Of a DNA stretch of 64,000 nucleotides, positions 52,661-61,900 are shown one piece after another. Under the pieces are notes generated by a model. The model made no database searches, was not told where the DNA came from, and was given only the letters and a program-made list of their open reading frames with translations. This DNA is from Spirochaeta sp. UBA5339 (GTDB lineage: Bacteria > Spirochaetota > Spirochaetia > DSM-2461), in assembly GCA_002408085.1 (NCBI GenBank), contig DHQL01000024.1, forward strand, positions 131,813-195,812, read 5' to 3'. The stretch's first letter is position 1. The number at the start of each line of letters is the position of its first letter. Both the position numbers and the translations under genes were made by a program.

Positions 52661-53192
52661 GTCTCCAGATGTTTTTCAGTTTCCCATCCTTATCCTGCAT
52701 ACTTACTTTGATCTTCAGATACTCTTTAAGCAGAGACCCTTGCCTGACAGGCAGTTTCTTACTTGATGCGTTTCCGAGGCTGCTGGCGGCTGATCCTTTT
52801 TCTCCTCACTCTGATATAAAATATTCCCGGTTAAAACCGGCTTTTCCACGGGGCTGCCGGCAGTATATACGGCTGCGCCGGAACTGTTGTTTATGAATCA
52901 TTGTTGTGAAATGGGAAATGTAATATTCCGATATGGACAACGGTAGTAATAGTTTTTTGATTTTTTATGCTTGCCGGGGATTAAATATGGATAAATAAAC
53001 AGCCAAACCCCCTAATTTGTGGCTGGTGTGTGAATGAACCTTTGATTATAGTGGTTTTGACGGTTATTCGACATATTTTCCACACCATACTCGATCCAAA
53101 CTTCACATTCTGCTCAATCAGATCTCATGGACCATAAATATACTGCTGTGTAATTTAATCCGGACAAGTGTCCTGCAAACGAGAGAGTTTTT
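52661..53192. other. Intergenic stretch without a recognised gene
   Basis: Between the rpsD terminator and the AbgT gene. It holds a 6-bp hairpin CAGCCA/TGGCTG (53000-53025), a small CCGGTT/AACCGG hairpin, and GGACA-AG-TGTCC (53162-53173) next to the abgT ribosome-binding site. A short open frame on the plus strand (52669-52896) shows no protein-like character. Confidence 0.5.
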
Positions 53193-54743
53193 ATGAATGC
53201 AAACACAGACGCAATCCGCCCCTCCTGGTCGGACAGAATTTTAAACAGGATCGAGAAGACAGGGAACGCCCTGCCTCATCCGGCTACACTGTTCCTGATC
53301 TTTTCAGGTATCGTACTGCTTTTTTCCGCCATCGGAACAATTTTCGGCTGGCAGGTGACAATGGATGTCATCGACCGCAGTACCAACGAGACAGTCAGAA
53401 GAACTGTCGCTGTTAACAACCTTCTTAACGGAGAGGGTTTTGCCTACATCCTTACTTCACTGGTAACAAACTTTACCTCTTTTGCTCCCCTGGGAACCGT
53501 ACTGGTCGCCATGCTGGGAGTTGGAATCGCAGAGAAGGGCGGACTGATCTCCTCCTTCCTGAAGGTTACCGTTCTTAACGCCCCCAGAGCTCTGGTTACG
53601 GCCATCGTTGTTTTCCTCGGTGTTCTTTCCAATGTTGCTTCCGATGCGGGTTATGTCGTTCTGGTTCCCCTTGGAGCCATCGTATTTATGAGCTTCGGCA
53701 GACACCCCCTGGCCGGTATGGCTGCAGCCTTCGCCGGTGTTTCCGGTGGATACAGCGCCAACCTCCTTCTGGGTACTCTTGACCCCCTCCTCGGTGGTCT
53801 GACAACAGAAGCGGCAAAGATCATCGATGACAGCTATGTGGTAACAGCCACAGCCAACTGGTTCTTTATGATTGCCAGTACATTCCTTATTACAATCCTC
53901 GGATCTCTTGTTACAGAGAAGATCGTTGAGCCCCGCCTCGGTAAATGGGAAGGTGAGCTGAAAACAGCCGATGGTTTGACAAAGGATGAGAAGAAGGGAC
54001 TCATCGCGGCCCTTGTAACAATGGTTGCCATGTACACCCTTCTGCTGATCGTTGCTCTTCCCGCAGACTCTGTTATGCGTGATCCTGTAACAGGTTCTCT
54101 TGGTGACAACTCACTGATTATCAGAGGAATCGTTCCCCTTCTGGCTCTCTCCTTCTTCCTCCCCGGTCTGGCTTACGCTTTCGCCGCAGGAACAATGAAG
54201 AGCGACAAGGAAGTTGTTAACGCTCTCTCCGATACAATGTCCTCCATGGGCGGATACCTGGTTCTCGCCTTTACTGCTGCTCAATTTATCGCCTGGTTCA
54301 ACTACACAGGTCTGGGAACAATCATCGCCTTCAACGGAGCGAACTTCCTCGAGTCCATCGGATTCACAGGATTCCCTCTGATCGTGAGCTTTATCATCAT
54401 TGCGGCGTTTATCAACCTCTTTATGGGTTCCGCCTCTGCAAAATGGGCCATTATGGCACCCATCTTTGTTCCCCTGATGATGCGTATGGGTTACAGTCCC
54501 GAGCTGACTCAGCTGGCTTACAGAATCGGTGACTCCACAACAAATATCATCAGCCCCCTGATGTCCTACTTCGCGGTAATCGTTGCATTTGCCAGTGAGT
54601 ACGACAAGAAGGCCGGAATGGGTACAATCATCTCTCTGATGGTTCCCTTCTCAATCGTCTTCCTCATCGGCTGGATTGTTCTTCTGGGTCTCTGGATGCT
54701 CCTGGGACTCCCCATCGGACCCGGCGTCCTGATGACACTCTAA
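53193..54743 (+). CDS. AbgT-family p-aminobenzoyl-glutamate/drug transporter
   Basis: 516 residues with about 12-13 membrane helices. AbgT family markers include VASDAGYVVLVPLGAIVFM, GGYSANLLLGTLDPLLGG and the C-terminal GSASAKWAIMAPIFVPLMMR followed by RIGDSTTNIISPLMSYF. Family members import p-aminobenzoyl-glutamate or export sulfonamides. No AbgA/AbgB peptidase genes are adjacent, so the role (folate salvage versus export) is open. The start ATG at 53193 follows GAGAGAG. Confidence 0.93.
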   Translation: MNANTDAIRPSWSDRILNRIEKTGNALPHPATLFLIFSGIVLLFSAIGTIFGWQVTMDVIDRSTNETVRRTVAVNNLLNGEGFAYILTSLVTNFTSFAPLGTVLVAMLGVGIAEKGGLISSFLKVTVLNAPRALVTAIVVFLGVLSNVASDAGYVVLVPLGAIVFMSFGRHPLAGMAAAFAGVSGGYSANLLLGTLDPLLGGLTTEAAKIIDDSYVVTATANWFFMIASTFLITILGSLVTEKIVEPRLGKWEGELKTADGLTKDEKKGLIAALVTMVAMYTLLLIVALPADSVMRDPVTGSLGDNSLIIRGIVPLLALSFFLPGLAYAFAAGTMKSDKEVVNALSDTMSSMGGYLVLAFTAAQFIAWFNYTGLGTIIAFNGANFLESIGFTGFPLIVSFIIIAAFINLFMGSASAKWAIMAPIFVPLMMRMGYSPELTQLAYRIGDSTTNIISPLMSYFAVIVAFASEYDKKAGMGTIISLMVPFSIVFLIGWIVLLGLWMLLGLPIGPGVLMTL

Positions 54744-54782
54744 AACAACACAGGTATTTTCATTTCTTCCGGGAAAGGGTAG

Positions 54783-54788
54783 TATAAT
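54783..54788 (+). promoter_or_regulatory. Possible -10 box for the DUF1893/zinc ABC unit
   Basis: TATAAT, 31 bases before the GTG at 54819. The -35 is weak. Confidence 0.4.
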
Positions 54789-54818
54789 CTGACTTCAATC
54801 CCTATTCCGGAGGAACTC

Positions 54819-55181
54819 GTGAACCTTACTGTATACAGGGGGGAGGAGACGGTTTTCACAGATAACGGAAACTGGCTTCACCCCCTTTTTGCGCTAGAAG
54901 ACTTTCTGAAAGATCGGGACATTGATCCCGCCTCTCTGCGTCTTAAGGATAAACTTATCGGCCGGGGCGCCGCCGTTCTGATTCAGAGAATGGGCATCTC
55001 TGAGTGCCACGGCACCATCGTCAGCTCCCGGGGCCTCTCCTATCTTGAAAAACACTCCATTCAATGCACTTATGATGAGCTGGTGGACCGCCTGGAGTGT
55101 CAGACCGAACTGGTTCTGACCGACGAGATGTCCCCGGAAGACGCCTATAGCGAACTCAGCCGCCGGGCGGGACGGGCATAG
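54819..55181 (+). CDS. DUF1893 family protein
   Basis: 120 residues from GTG at 54819 with GGAGGA upstream. It fits DUF1893, a small domain related to cytidine-deaminase-like folds; conserved pieces are PLFALEDFL and KDKLIGRGAAVLIQRMGI, where DKxxGxAAA is usual. No biochemical function is established. It lies one base before the zinc ABC ATPase, so it is probably the first gene of that operon. Confidence 0.75.
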   Translation: MNLTVYRGEETVFTDNGNWLHPLFALEDFLKDRDIDPASLRLKDKLIGRGAAVLIQRMGISECHGTIVSSRGLSYLEKHSIQCTYDELVDRLECQTELVLTDEMSPEDAYSELSRRAGRA

Positions 55182-55182
55182 C

Positions 55183-55878
55183 TTGAACTCCGTACTCACC
55201 GTCAGCGGCCTGAAGGTCAGCAGACAGGGCCGCCGGGTTCTGCAGGGGATCGACCTGGAACTGAAGGCGGGTGAGGCGGCAGTCCTTTCCGGCCTGAACG
55301 GCTGCGGCAAGACTACAATGCTCCGAACTGTTGCGGGACTTCTTGACTATGAGGCCGGCCGGATCACCGTGCACGGGACGGATATCGCCTCTGTCAGCTG
55401 GAAGGGCCGGCGTCACTCTCTGGCCTATGTGTCCCAGGAGCAGGAGAGCCGCGCCTTTCCCGTACGGGTCTACGAGATGGCCGCCACAGGCCTTGCCGCC
55501 CGGAAGATCACTGCCCGTGAAAGACGGGAGCGTGTTGAGAAGGCCCTTGCGGACACGGGCTGCCTTGAACTGAAGGAGCGCTACTACTTCTCCCTCTCGG
55601 GAGGTGAGCGGCAGAGGGTGGCCCTTGCCCGCTGTCTATGTCAGGGAGCCTCCCTGCTGCTTCTGGATGAGCCTCTGACCTATCTGGACAGGGACGGCCG
55701 CCGGGCCTTCACCCTCCTTCTGGAGAGAATCAGGAAGGAGTATGCCATCACCATTCTTCTAGTCACCCATACGGACGATGAACTTTCCAATGTGGACTGG
55801 AGGCGTCTGCGTCTCTCGGAGGGCAGGCTCTCTGAGGACAGGCTGAAGGGAAATATGCCGAAGGAGGAAGAGCGATGA
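55183..55878 (+). CDS. Metal ABC transporter ATP-binding protein (Zn/Mn type)
   Basis: 231 residues from a TTG start one base after DUF1893. Walker A is LNGCGKTT, signature LSGGERQRVALARC, Walker B LLLLDEPLTYLD. Metal-transporter assignment comes from the permease and binding protein that follow. It overlaps the permease by 4 bases. Confidence 0.88.
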   Translation: MNSVLTVSGLKVSRQGRRVLQGIDLELKAGEAAVLSGLNGCGKTTMLRTVAGLLDYEAGRITVHGTDIASVSWKGRRHSLAYVSQEQESRAFPVRVYEMAATGLAARKITARERRERVEKALADTGCLELKERYYFSLSGGERQRVALARCLCQGASLLLLDEPLTYLDRDGRRAFTLLLERIRKEYAITILLVTHTDDELSNVDWRRLRLSEGRLSEDRLKGNMPKEEER

Positions 55879-56687
55879 TGGAGCTTCTTCTCTTTCCTCC
55901 CGTCCTGAGGGGATTTATCTCTCTTCTGGCGGCGGGACTCTGCCTGCCTGTGACGGGGATCTTTATTCTGCGTCTGAATCTGCTGAACCTCCGCTTTATG
56001 TTGATGCACGGGGTTATGCTGGCCGGAGCCATCGCCCTGTCTGCCTCTCTTGATCCGCTCCTCTGTGCCCTTGGAATCAACCTGGTTCTGGTGCTTCTGA
56101 TAGCCGCCATAAGCCGGCGGTCCGAGATCTCCTCGGGAGGGCTGACAACCTTTTTTATGGTTATCTCCGTGGGAGTGGCCATGCTGTTGATCTACAAGAA
56201 CAGGGTTCCCGTGCAGGATACGATGAACCTTTTATGGGGCAGTATCTTTGCCCTGAACCGCCGTGAGTTCTATCTCCTTTTGGCCTTCTGTCTGATTATT
56301 CTGCTCTTTATCTCTCTCAGATACAGACAGATAACAGCCGTGCTGATCAACCGTGAGGCGGCCTATACCGCCGGGGTCAATGAGCCGGTCATCTTTTATC
56401 TGATTATGATAATTACGGGAACGGCCATTGCCTTTGCCATGCGCCTTGTGGGGGCCCTGCTGCTGGATGCTCTGGTTCTTCTGCCGGCGATGACGGCGGT
56501 CTCCTTCTCCCGCTCCCTGAAGTCCATGTTCCTGACGGCCATGGTTTCGGGTTTTCTCTACAGTCTGGGGGGCTTCTTTCTGGCTCTCTGGCTCGATATG
56601 CCGGTCAGTTCGGGAGTGATTCTGGTTGCCGGCACTGCCTTTGGAATTACCTATTTAGTGAGGATGTTATATGAAAAACAGAGTTAA
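55875..56687 (+). CDS. Metal ABC transporter permease (ZnuB/TroC type)
   Basis: 270 residues, about eight membrane helices, ABC-3 family. FILRLNLLNLRFMLMHGVMLAGA at the N-terminus is the conserved cytoplasmic entry, and the middle helices hold GALLLDALVLLPAMTAVSFS. It overlaps the binding-protein gene by 17 bases. Confidence 0.9.
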   Translation: MMELLLFPPVLRGFISLLAAGLCLPVTGIFILRLNLLNLRFMLMHGVMLAGAIALSASLDPLLCALGINLVLVLLIAAISRRSEISSGGLTTFFMVISVGVAMLLIYKNRVPVQDTMNLLWGSIFALNRREFYLLLAFCLIILLFISLRYRQITAVLINREAAYTAGVNEPVIFYLIMIITGTAIAFAMRLVGALLLDALVLLPAMTAVSFSRSLKSMFLTAMVSGFLYSLGGFFLALWLDMPVSSGVILVAGTAFGITYLVRMLYEKQS

Positions 56688-57423
56688 AATTCTGATTCTG
56701 GCTCTTAGTATCAGCCTGGTTCCCACGGCTCTTTCTGCCCAGAGTGTCGTGGCCACAACCGGCTGGACCGCCGCCTTTGCCGAACTTGCCGGGGCCGATG
56801 AGGTTCAGATACTGGCTCCCATGGATATGAAGCACCCCCCGGAGTACGAGATCTCCCTGAAGGAGCTTCAGATGGTGGCACAGGCGGACTATCTTGTCTT
56901 TGCGGGCTATGAGGCGATGATGGGACGGATCAAGGAGTCCATGGGAAGCAGCAGCTCAGTTCAGATGGTTCAGATAAATACCGGCAACGGTCAGCAGAAT
57001 ATCAGAGCCCAGGTGATGAAGATTGCCGAAGCTCTGGGGACAGAGGCCAAAGCCGAAAAGAACCTTGAGACAATCGATACCTTTTTCGAGTTCTGGAGAA
57101 AGGACCTGACCTGGCACGAGGCGGAGCTTGCATCATCGGCGGTACACTTTCATCAGCAGGCCCTGGCGGGAAGCCTGGGATTCCATGACTATCCCGTATT
57201 CGGACCAGCCCCCCCGGCACTGGGTGTGATCAGGGAGGTTCTTCAGACAAAACCTCTTCTGATCATAGACAACTACCACAACCCCGTGGCCTCGGCTTTT
57301 CTTGAGATGGATGACCAGCCGAAGGTTGTCAGCTGGCTGAACTTTCCCGGCCTTGAGGGGACAGAGTCCCTTCTTGATGTTCTGGAGTACAACCGGAACG
57401 CTCTGAACCGGGTTCTGGAGTAG
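56671..57423 (+). CDS. Metal ABC transporter substrate-binding protein (ZnuA/TroA type)
   Basis: 250 residues with a cleavable signal peptide (cleavage about ALSAQ). Candidate metal ligands: His55 in MKHPPEYE, His159/His161 in VHFHQQAL and the later Asp-His in DNYHNP. It is short for the family (about 300), lacking the His-rich loop. It binds Zn or Mn in the periplasm; which metal is not clear. The last 95 bases are antisense to the end of the RND pump gene. Confidence 0.85.
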   Translation: MKNRVKILILALSISLVPTALSAQSVVATTGWTAAFAELAGADEVQILAPMDMKHPPEYEISLKELQMVAQADYLVFAGYEAMMGRIKESMGSSSSVQMVQINTGNGQQNIRAQVMKIAEALGTEAKAEKNLETIDTFFEFWRKDLTWHEAELASSAVHFHQQALAGSLGFHDYPVFGPAPPALGVIREVLQTKPLLIIDNYHNPVASAFLEMDDQPKVVSWLNFPGLEGTESLLDVLEYNRNALNRVLE

Positions 57424-60400
57424 GCATTTCCCGTCTCTCCCTCCTTCTTCCGATCATCAGAAGAACAACCGGCAGTACGGCGAGGGTCAGAAAGGTGCCG
57501 AAGAGAAGTCCCCAGGCGATGGAAATTCCGATGGGGACCAGCATCTGGCCGCCGGTGCTCTTCTGAAAGATCAGGGGTGTCAGGCCAATTGAGGTGGTCA
57601 GAGTGGTCATCACGATGGGCCTGAAGCGCTGAAGGGCCGCCTCTCTTACCGCCAAATCGGCGGTAAGTCCCGAACGGACCTTGTTGTTGAAGCAGTCTAT
57701 AAAGACTACCGAGTCATTGACTATAATTCCCGCCAGGGCAACGACTCCCAGAAATGAAATAAAGGACACCTCCTTTCCCATTATCATATGGCCGTAGAGG
57801 GCTCCCTGGAAGCCCAGGGGAATCAGGCAGAGGACCAGCAGAGCCTGTCCCCATGACTTCATCTGAAAGAGGAGGAGGGTGAACATCACCAGAAGGGCCA
57901 TGGCCATGCTGAATACCATGGATTTTATCATTTTGTTCACCATCTGCGCCTGCCCGCCTCTGGAGAGGGAGACTCCCTCGACCCGGGCCAGAACCTCAGG
58001 CAGAATAACATCGTTAATTACCTTCATAACCACATTCAGGTCCGCGGCTTCAGAGTCGATACCGGCCATTACTGTGAGGGAGCGGTAGCCGTTCTCCCGC
58101 TTGATCTCTCCCTGGCTCCGCTGAATTGTAAAAGTGCTCACAGACTTGAAGGGAACAAGATCTCCCGAGGGAGTCCTGAGGCGGAAGTTCTCTATTATAT
58201 CAAGGGAGTTCCTCTCGTTCGCCGGATAGCGGATCATCAGGGGAACCTCTTTTCTTCCCTCCTGAAGGACCATTATTTCACTGCCGTAGAATCCGGCCCT
58301 TACCTGACGGCTTACATCGGCTGTGGTCAGTCCCAGGGCCTTTCCACGGCTGTTGAGCTCAATCAGAAGCTCCTTCTCTCCCAGAGGGCTGTTGTCCCTG
58401 ATATCCTTGACTCCGTCGATGGTGCCCAGTTTCTCCTTGAAGAGTTCCGCCGCCTGCCTCAGGCTGTCGCCGTCCCTGCCGAGAAAACGAATATCGATGG
58501 GGTCTCCGCCGAACATTGTGTCATTGCCCACAAAGGCCGATTCAAGAACCGGAAGCTCCGGAAGTTCCCTTGCAAGGGCCAGGGAGAACTCATTGATCCT
58601 GAAGTCTCTGACATCATTCTCCTGAAGGAGAAGGTAGATAACCAGGCTGGTGCTGTTTCCCCAGGAGAGGTAGTCCACTATGGCGTTATCGTACCCCTCG
58701 CCGGCCCAGGTCTTTCCGAAGTCCATGGCGAACTCTTCAAAGTACTCTCTGGTCTCGTCCACCACTGCTGCTGTTGTTCCTGCGGGAAAAGTCAGCTCGG
58801 CGTACACATAGGGTGCCTCAATCTCAGGGAAAAAGGCTGCCTTCATATGGTTTCCCCCGATGGCTCCCGCGGTGATCATCAGGCTCCCCGCCAGCACAGA
58901 GAGCACCGCCGCCTTATGGGTCAGGGCAAAGTCCAGAAAGGGGGCGTAGAGACGATTGATCAGAAAGTCCTGGGATCTCTGGAGCCTGATCCTGAGAGGG
59001 TTGGGCTTTCTGGCCTCGCTGCTCATGGCCCTGGAGTGGGCCAGGTGGGCGGGGAGCAGGATCAGAGCTTCCACAAGGGAGAAGAGCAGGCTGATCACCA
59101 CCACAACCCCGATCTGGCTGGTGTATTTTCCCATCTCTCCGTAGATAAAGAAGTAGGGGCTGAATGCGGCTATGGTTGTGGCCAGGGAGACAAGTACCGG
59201 TGCCAGAACCTCCATGGTGCCGTCCACCGCCGCCCTGGGGGCGGGCTTTCCCAGACGGTGCCAGTGGTCGTAGATGTTTTCGCCGATGACGATACCGTCG
59301 TCCACAAGAATTCCGATTATAATGATCATCCCGAAGAGGGACATCTCGTTGATGGTAATTCCCAGAATCCACTCGATAAAGAGAAGTCCCATAAAGGAGA
59401 TGGGGATTCCCAGGGCTACCCAGAAGGAGATCCTGGTATTCAGAAAGAGGCCGAGGATGACCATTACAAGAAGAAGGCCTCCCAGGCCGCTCTTGATCAG
59501 GGTTCCCAGACGGTCGTTGATCTCATCCACATCCCGGATATAGGTCTGGAAGGTCACCTGGTCTCTGTACTTCTCCCTGTACTCCTCCAGCTCTTCATCC
59601 ACCACCTTGCTGATGGCCACCACGTCTTCGTTTGTACTGTACATAATCTGATAGCCGATGGCATCCTGTCCGTTTGCCCGGGTATATACGGCGTTCTCAC
59701 TGCGGATGCGCCGGACGGTGCAGAGATCCTTCACCCTCAGGATTCTTCCGTTGTCCAGAACCTTGACGGCGATCTCGCCGATCTCTTCGGCGGTGGTCTT
59801 TTTTTCATAGCTTCGGATCTGTATCTCCTCGTCGGGAGTGACCACCGAACCTGCTGATATGTTGAGGCTGGATGCGGACACTGCCAGGTTGAGGTCATCG
59901 AGACTGAGACCGTACCGCTCCAGGGTGGAGGGGGAGGGCTCCAGGACAATCTCCTCGGAGGGGAGTCCCCATGTATTGATCTGGGTTACTTCTCCGGTAC
60001 TGATCAGGTCCTCTCTGAACTCCTCGGCCACCGATTCCAGGAGGCTCAGGTCTTCCGGCCCGTAAAGGAAGAGGAGCATAACCCGGTTCCACTCGGTCTC
60101 CTGATAGATCACAGGTTTGTCCGCATCTCGGGGCAGATCTGTTGTCTCTACTGCCTGTTTTACCCTCTCCAGGATCTTATCCATAGGCTGCCGGGGGGAG
60201 GTTTCAAGGCCGAACCAGGCACCGCCGTCCCAGGCGCTTGAGTTGAGCTGCAGAACACCCTCAACACCTCTCAGCTTCTCCTCAAGGGGAAGGACCATTC
60301 TCTCCTCCACCTCGAAGGCAGAGGCGCCCTGCCAGCTGAGGTTTATGCTGATATAGTCAAACTCGATCTTGGGCCAGATTCTTCTTTGAAGATTCAGCAG

Positions 60401-60487
60401 TCCGAAGGTTCCGGCGGCAAAGATCAGGATCATAAGCCAGTTTGTGAGAAGGGAGTTGTCTACGAAGTAGCGGATCATCTTTTTCAC
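57329..60487 (-). CDS. RND-family efflux transporter (AcrB type)
   Basis: 1052 residues, twelve membrane helices with two large periplasmic loops. The proton-relay Asp pair is in IIGILVDDGIVIGENIYDHW, and the second half shows VNDSVVFIDCFNN. It starts MIRYFVDNSLLTNWLMILI, as in HAE1/hydrophobe exporters. The last about 40 residues are hydrophilic and encoded over the ZnuA-like gene on the other strand. It works with the adaptor encoded just upstream; no TolC gene is in the window. Confidence 0.93.
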   Translation of the reverse strand: MKKMIRYFVDNSLLTNWLMILIFAAGTFGLLNLQRRIWPKIEFDYISINLSWQGASAFEVEERMVLPLEEKLRGVEGVLQLNSSAWDGGAWFGLETSPRQPMDKILERVKQAVETTDLPRDADKPVIYQETEWNRVMLLFLYGPEDLSLLESVAEEFREDLISTGEVTQINTWGLPSEEIVLEPSPSTLERYGLSLDDLNLAVSASSLNISAGSVVTPDEEIQIRSYEKKTTAEEIGEIAVKVLDNGRILRVKDLCTVRRIRSENAVYTRANGQDAIGYQIMYSTNEDVVAISKVVDEELEEYREKYRDQVTFQTYIRDVDEINDRLGTLIKSGLGGLLLVMVILGLFLNTRISFWVALGIPISFMGLLFIEWILGITINEMSLFGMIIIIGILVDDGIVIGENIYDHWHRLGKPAPRAAVDGTMEVLAPVLVSLATTIAAFSPYFFIYGEMGKYTSQIGVVVVISLLFSLVEALILLPAHLAHSRAMSSEARKPNPLRIRLQRSQDFLINRLYAPFLDFALTHKAAVLSVLAGSLMITAGAIGGNHMKAAFFPEIEAPYVYAELTFPAGTTAAVVDETREYFEEFAMDFGKTWAGEGYDNAIVDYLSWGNSTSLVIYLLLQENDVRDFRINEFSLALARELPELPVLESAFVGNDTMFGGDPIDIRFLGRDGDSLRQAAELFKEKLGTIDGVKDIRDNSPLGEKELLIELNSRGKALGLTTADVSRQVRAGFYGSEIMVLQEGRKEVPLMIRYPANERNSLDIIENFRLRTPSGDLVPFKSVSTFTIQRSQGEIKRENGYRSLTVMAGIDSEAADLNVVMKVINDVILPEVLARVEGVSLSRGGQAQMVNKMIKSMVFSMAMALLVMFTLLLFQMKSWGQALLVLCLIPLGFQGALYGHMIMGKEVSFISFLGVVALAGIIVNDSVVFIDCFNNKVRSGLTADLAVREAALQRFRPIVMTTLTTSIGLTPLIFQKSTGGQMLVPIGISIAWGLLFGTFLTLAVLPVVLLMIGRRRERREMPTPEPGSERSGCTPEHQEGTLSPQGRESSAS

Positions 60488-61737
60488 AGCGCACCTCCAG
60501 CCAGCTTCAGCTCCATTCCCTCAAAGGGTTTCTGGATTCTGGTGGTGATGATTTGAACTCCCTCGGGGAGGGTCGGGGCCAGGATAACACTGTCCTTCCG
60601 GGAGACAAGAACCTCTACGGGATACTTTTTCAGTCTTCCTGACTCGTAGATATTGATGGTGGAGTCCGGGTTCAGAAGGCTTCGGGGGAGGGTGAGGGTT
60701 CTTTCCAGAGTTCTGCCTGAGATCCTGACGGAGCCGTAGTTGCCGGGGAAAAAGAGGGGATTGAGATCGGGGTTTTCGAAGCTGATATGGATATCAATGG
60801 TCTGGCTGCTCCGGTCCATAACCCGGTCTATCCGCTCGACCCTGCCGGTCAGAACGGTCGCAGCTCCGGCAGCGGCTCCACGGCCGGCATCGGCACCAGT
60901 ATCGGCATCGCGTCCGGCATCTGCACCAGATTCGGCATCGGCCTGCATGGCGTTATCAGCTCCGGCGGGACTGATAATCACTTCGGGCTGAATGTCCCCC
61001 AGCAGGATAATCTCCTCCCGGGTCAGGGGCAGGGATATTTCCAGATTCCGACTGTCTGTCAGGGTCAGAAGATCCTGCCCCGGAGAAACATAGCTGTACC
61101 TTGGAACGCCGTCACCGGAGATATATCCCGTAAAGGGTGCGGTGATTCGGTAGTGGTTCAGGCTCTCTTCCAGCTCCCTGACGCTGTAGTAGGCTTCAAG
61201 GACGCCGTAGGTGCTGACAAGGAGTTTTTCCCTCTCCGATGAGATGCCCGGGAGTACGGGGACTCTTCCTCCTGTGGTATTCAGTTGTTTCAGATAGCTC
61301 TGCCAGCTCTCATAGAGTCCGCTGTCCTCGGATTTGAATACCGCAAGAAGCCTGGCGGTGGAGCTGATCAGCCCGCTTCTGGCCAGGGCAAGGCTGTTGG
61401 CCACGGTTTCGTCGTCAAGCCGAACCAGCAGGGTTCCCTCGGCCGCCTCGATGCCGCTCTTCAGGTCCCTGTAGGTCTCTGTTACCTGTCCTGACACAGC
61501 GGATGAGAGGGTCAGGGTGCGCTCGGGTTTGATAAATCCCTGAACCTCAACCCTTATGGTATAGGGGGCATACTTTAGTTCACTGGTCTCCACAAGCCGG
61601 AGATTCTTCTCCTGCTCCTTCTCGGTTGCCTCTGCCGAAAAGGCAAAGAGAGAGACCGACAGGGCCGCCGATACGATAAGCACGGCAGCGGCGAGACCGA
61701 TGCCTGTTCTGTTCTTTCTGATAAAATCCTTAAACAT
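60484..61737 (-). CDS. RND efflux periplasmic adaptor (MFP family)
   Basis: 417 residues. N-terminal membrane anchor (about 15-33), barrel-sandwich/lipoyl parts with VEVQGFIKPERTLTLSSAVS, a coiled-coil hairpin shorter than usual, and a beta-barrel domain. Residues about 264-294 are a low-complexity Ala/Asp/Gly repeat with two decapeptide copies. It overlaps the RND gene by 4 bases. It links the pump to an outer-membrane channel. Confidence 0.9.
   Translation of the reverse strand: MFKDFIRKNRTGIGLAAAVLIVSAALSVSLFAFSAEATEKEQEKNLRLVETSELKYAPYTIRVEVQGFIKPERTLTLSSAVSGQVTETYRDLKSGIEAAEGTLLVRLDDETVANSLALARSGLISSTARLLAVFKSEDSGLYESWQSYLKQLNTTGGRVPVLPGISSEREKLLVSTYGVLEAYYSVRELEESLNHYRITAPFTGYISGDGVPRYSYVSPGQDLLTLTDSRNLEISLPLTREEIILLGDIQPEVIISPAGADNAMQADAESGADAGRDADTGADAGRGAAAGAATVLTGRVERIDRVMDRSSQTIDIHISFENPDLNPLFFPGNYGSVRISGRTLERTLTLPRSLLNPDSTINIYESGRLKKYPVEVLVSRKDSVILAPTLPEGVQIITTRIQKPFEGMELKLAGGAL
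60883..60942. repeat. 30-base tandem repeat, two copies, within the adaptor gene
   Basis: Units 60883-60912 and 60913-60942 are alike at about 24 of 30 bases and encode DADTGADAGR and DAESGADAGR. Confidence 0.6.
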
Positions 61738-61770
61738 CTTCCTTCTCCTGTTCTACAAGAGTGCAAGAGC

Positions 61771-61807
61771 TGTACCAAACTGTCCAAATGGCCTGGAAAA
61801 TGTCCAA
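61771..61807. promoter_or_regulatory. Phased TGTCCAA repeats upstream of the RND operon
   Basis: TGTACCAA at 61771, TGTCCAA at 61781 and TGTCCAA at 61801, all in the same orientation at 10-base steps, 34-70 bases before the adaptor start. A helical-phased array fits a regulator site. Confidence 0.35.
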
Positions 61808-61900
61808 GGGTTATGACTGGTGGTCTTTACAGCCTCTTATCGGCGGATAATACCGATTCTGTGTTTACTATTTAACAGAGAGGCTGAACCAATGTGTTAC

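Noticed and set aside
52669..52896. 75-residue open frame after rpsD
   Set aside because: Lacks a ribosome-binding site and protein-like composition; begins beside a terminator.
53162..53173. Palindrome GGACAAGTGTCC before abgT
   Set aside because: Only five pairs with a two-base centre; could be chance.
58847..59857. 336-residue open frame antisense to the RND pump
   Set aside because: Shadow of the membrane-protein coding strand.
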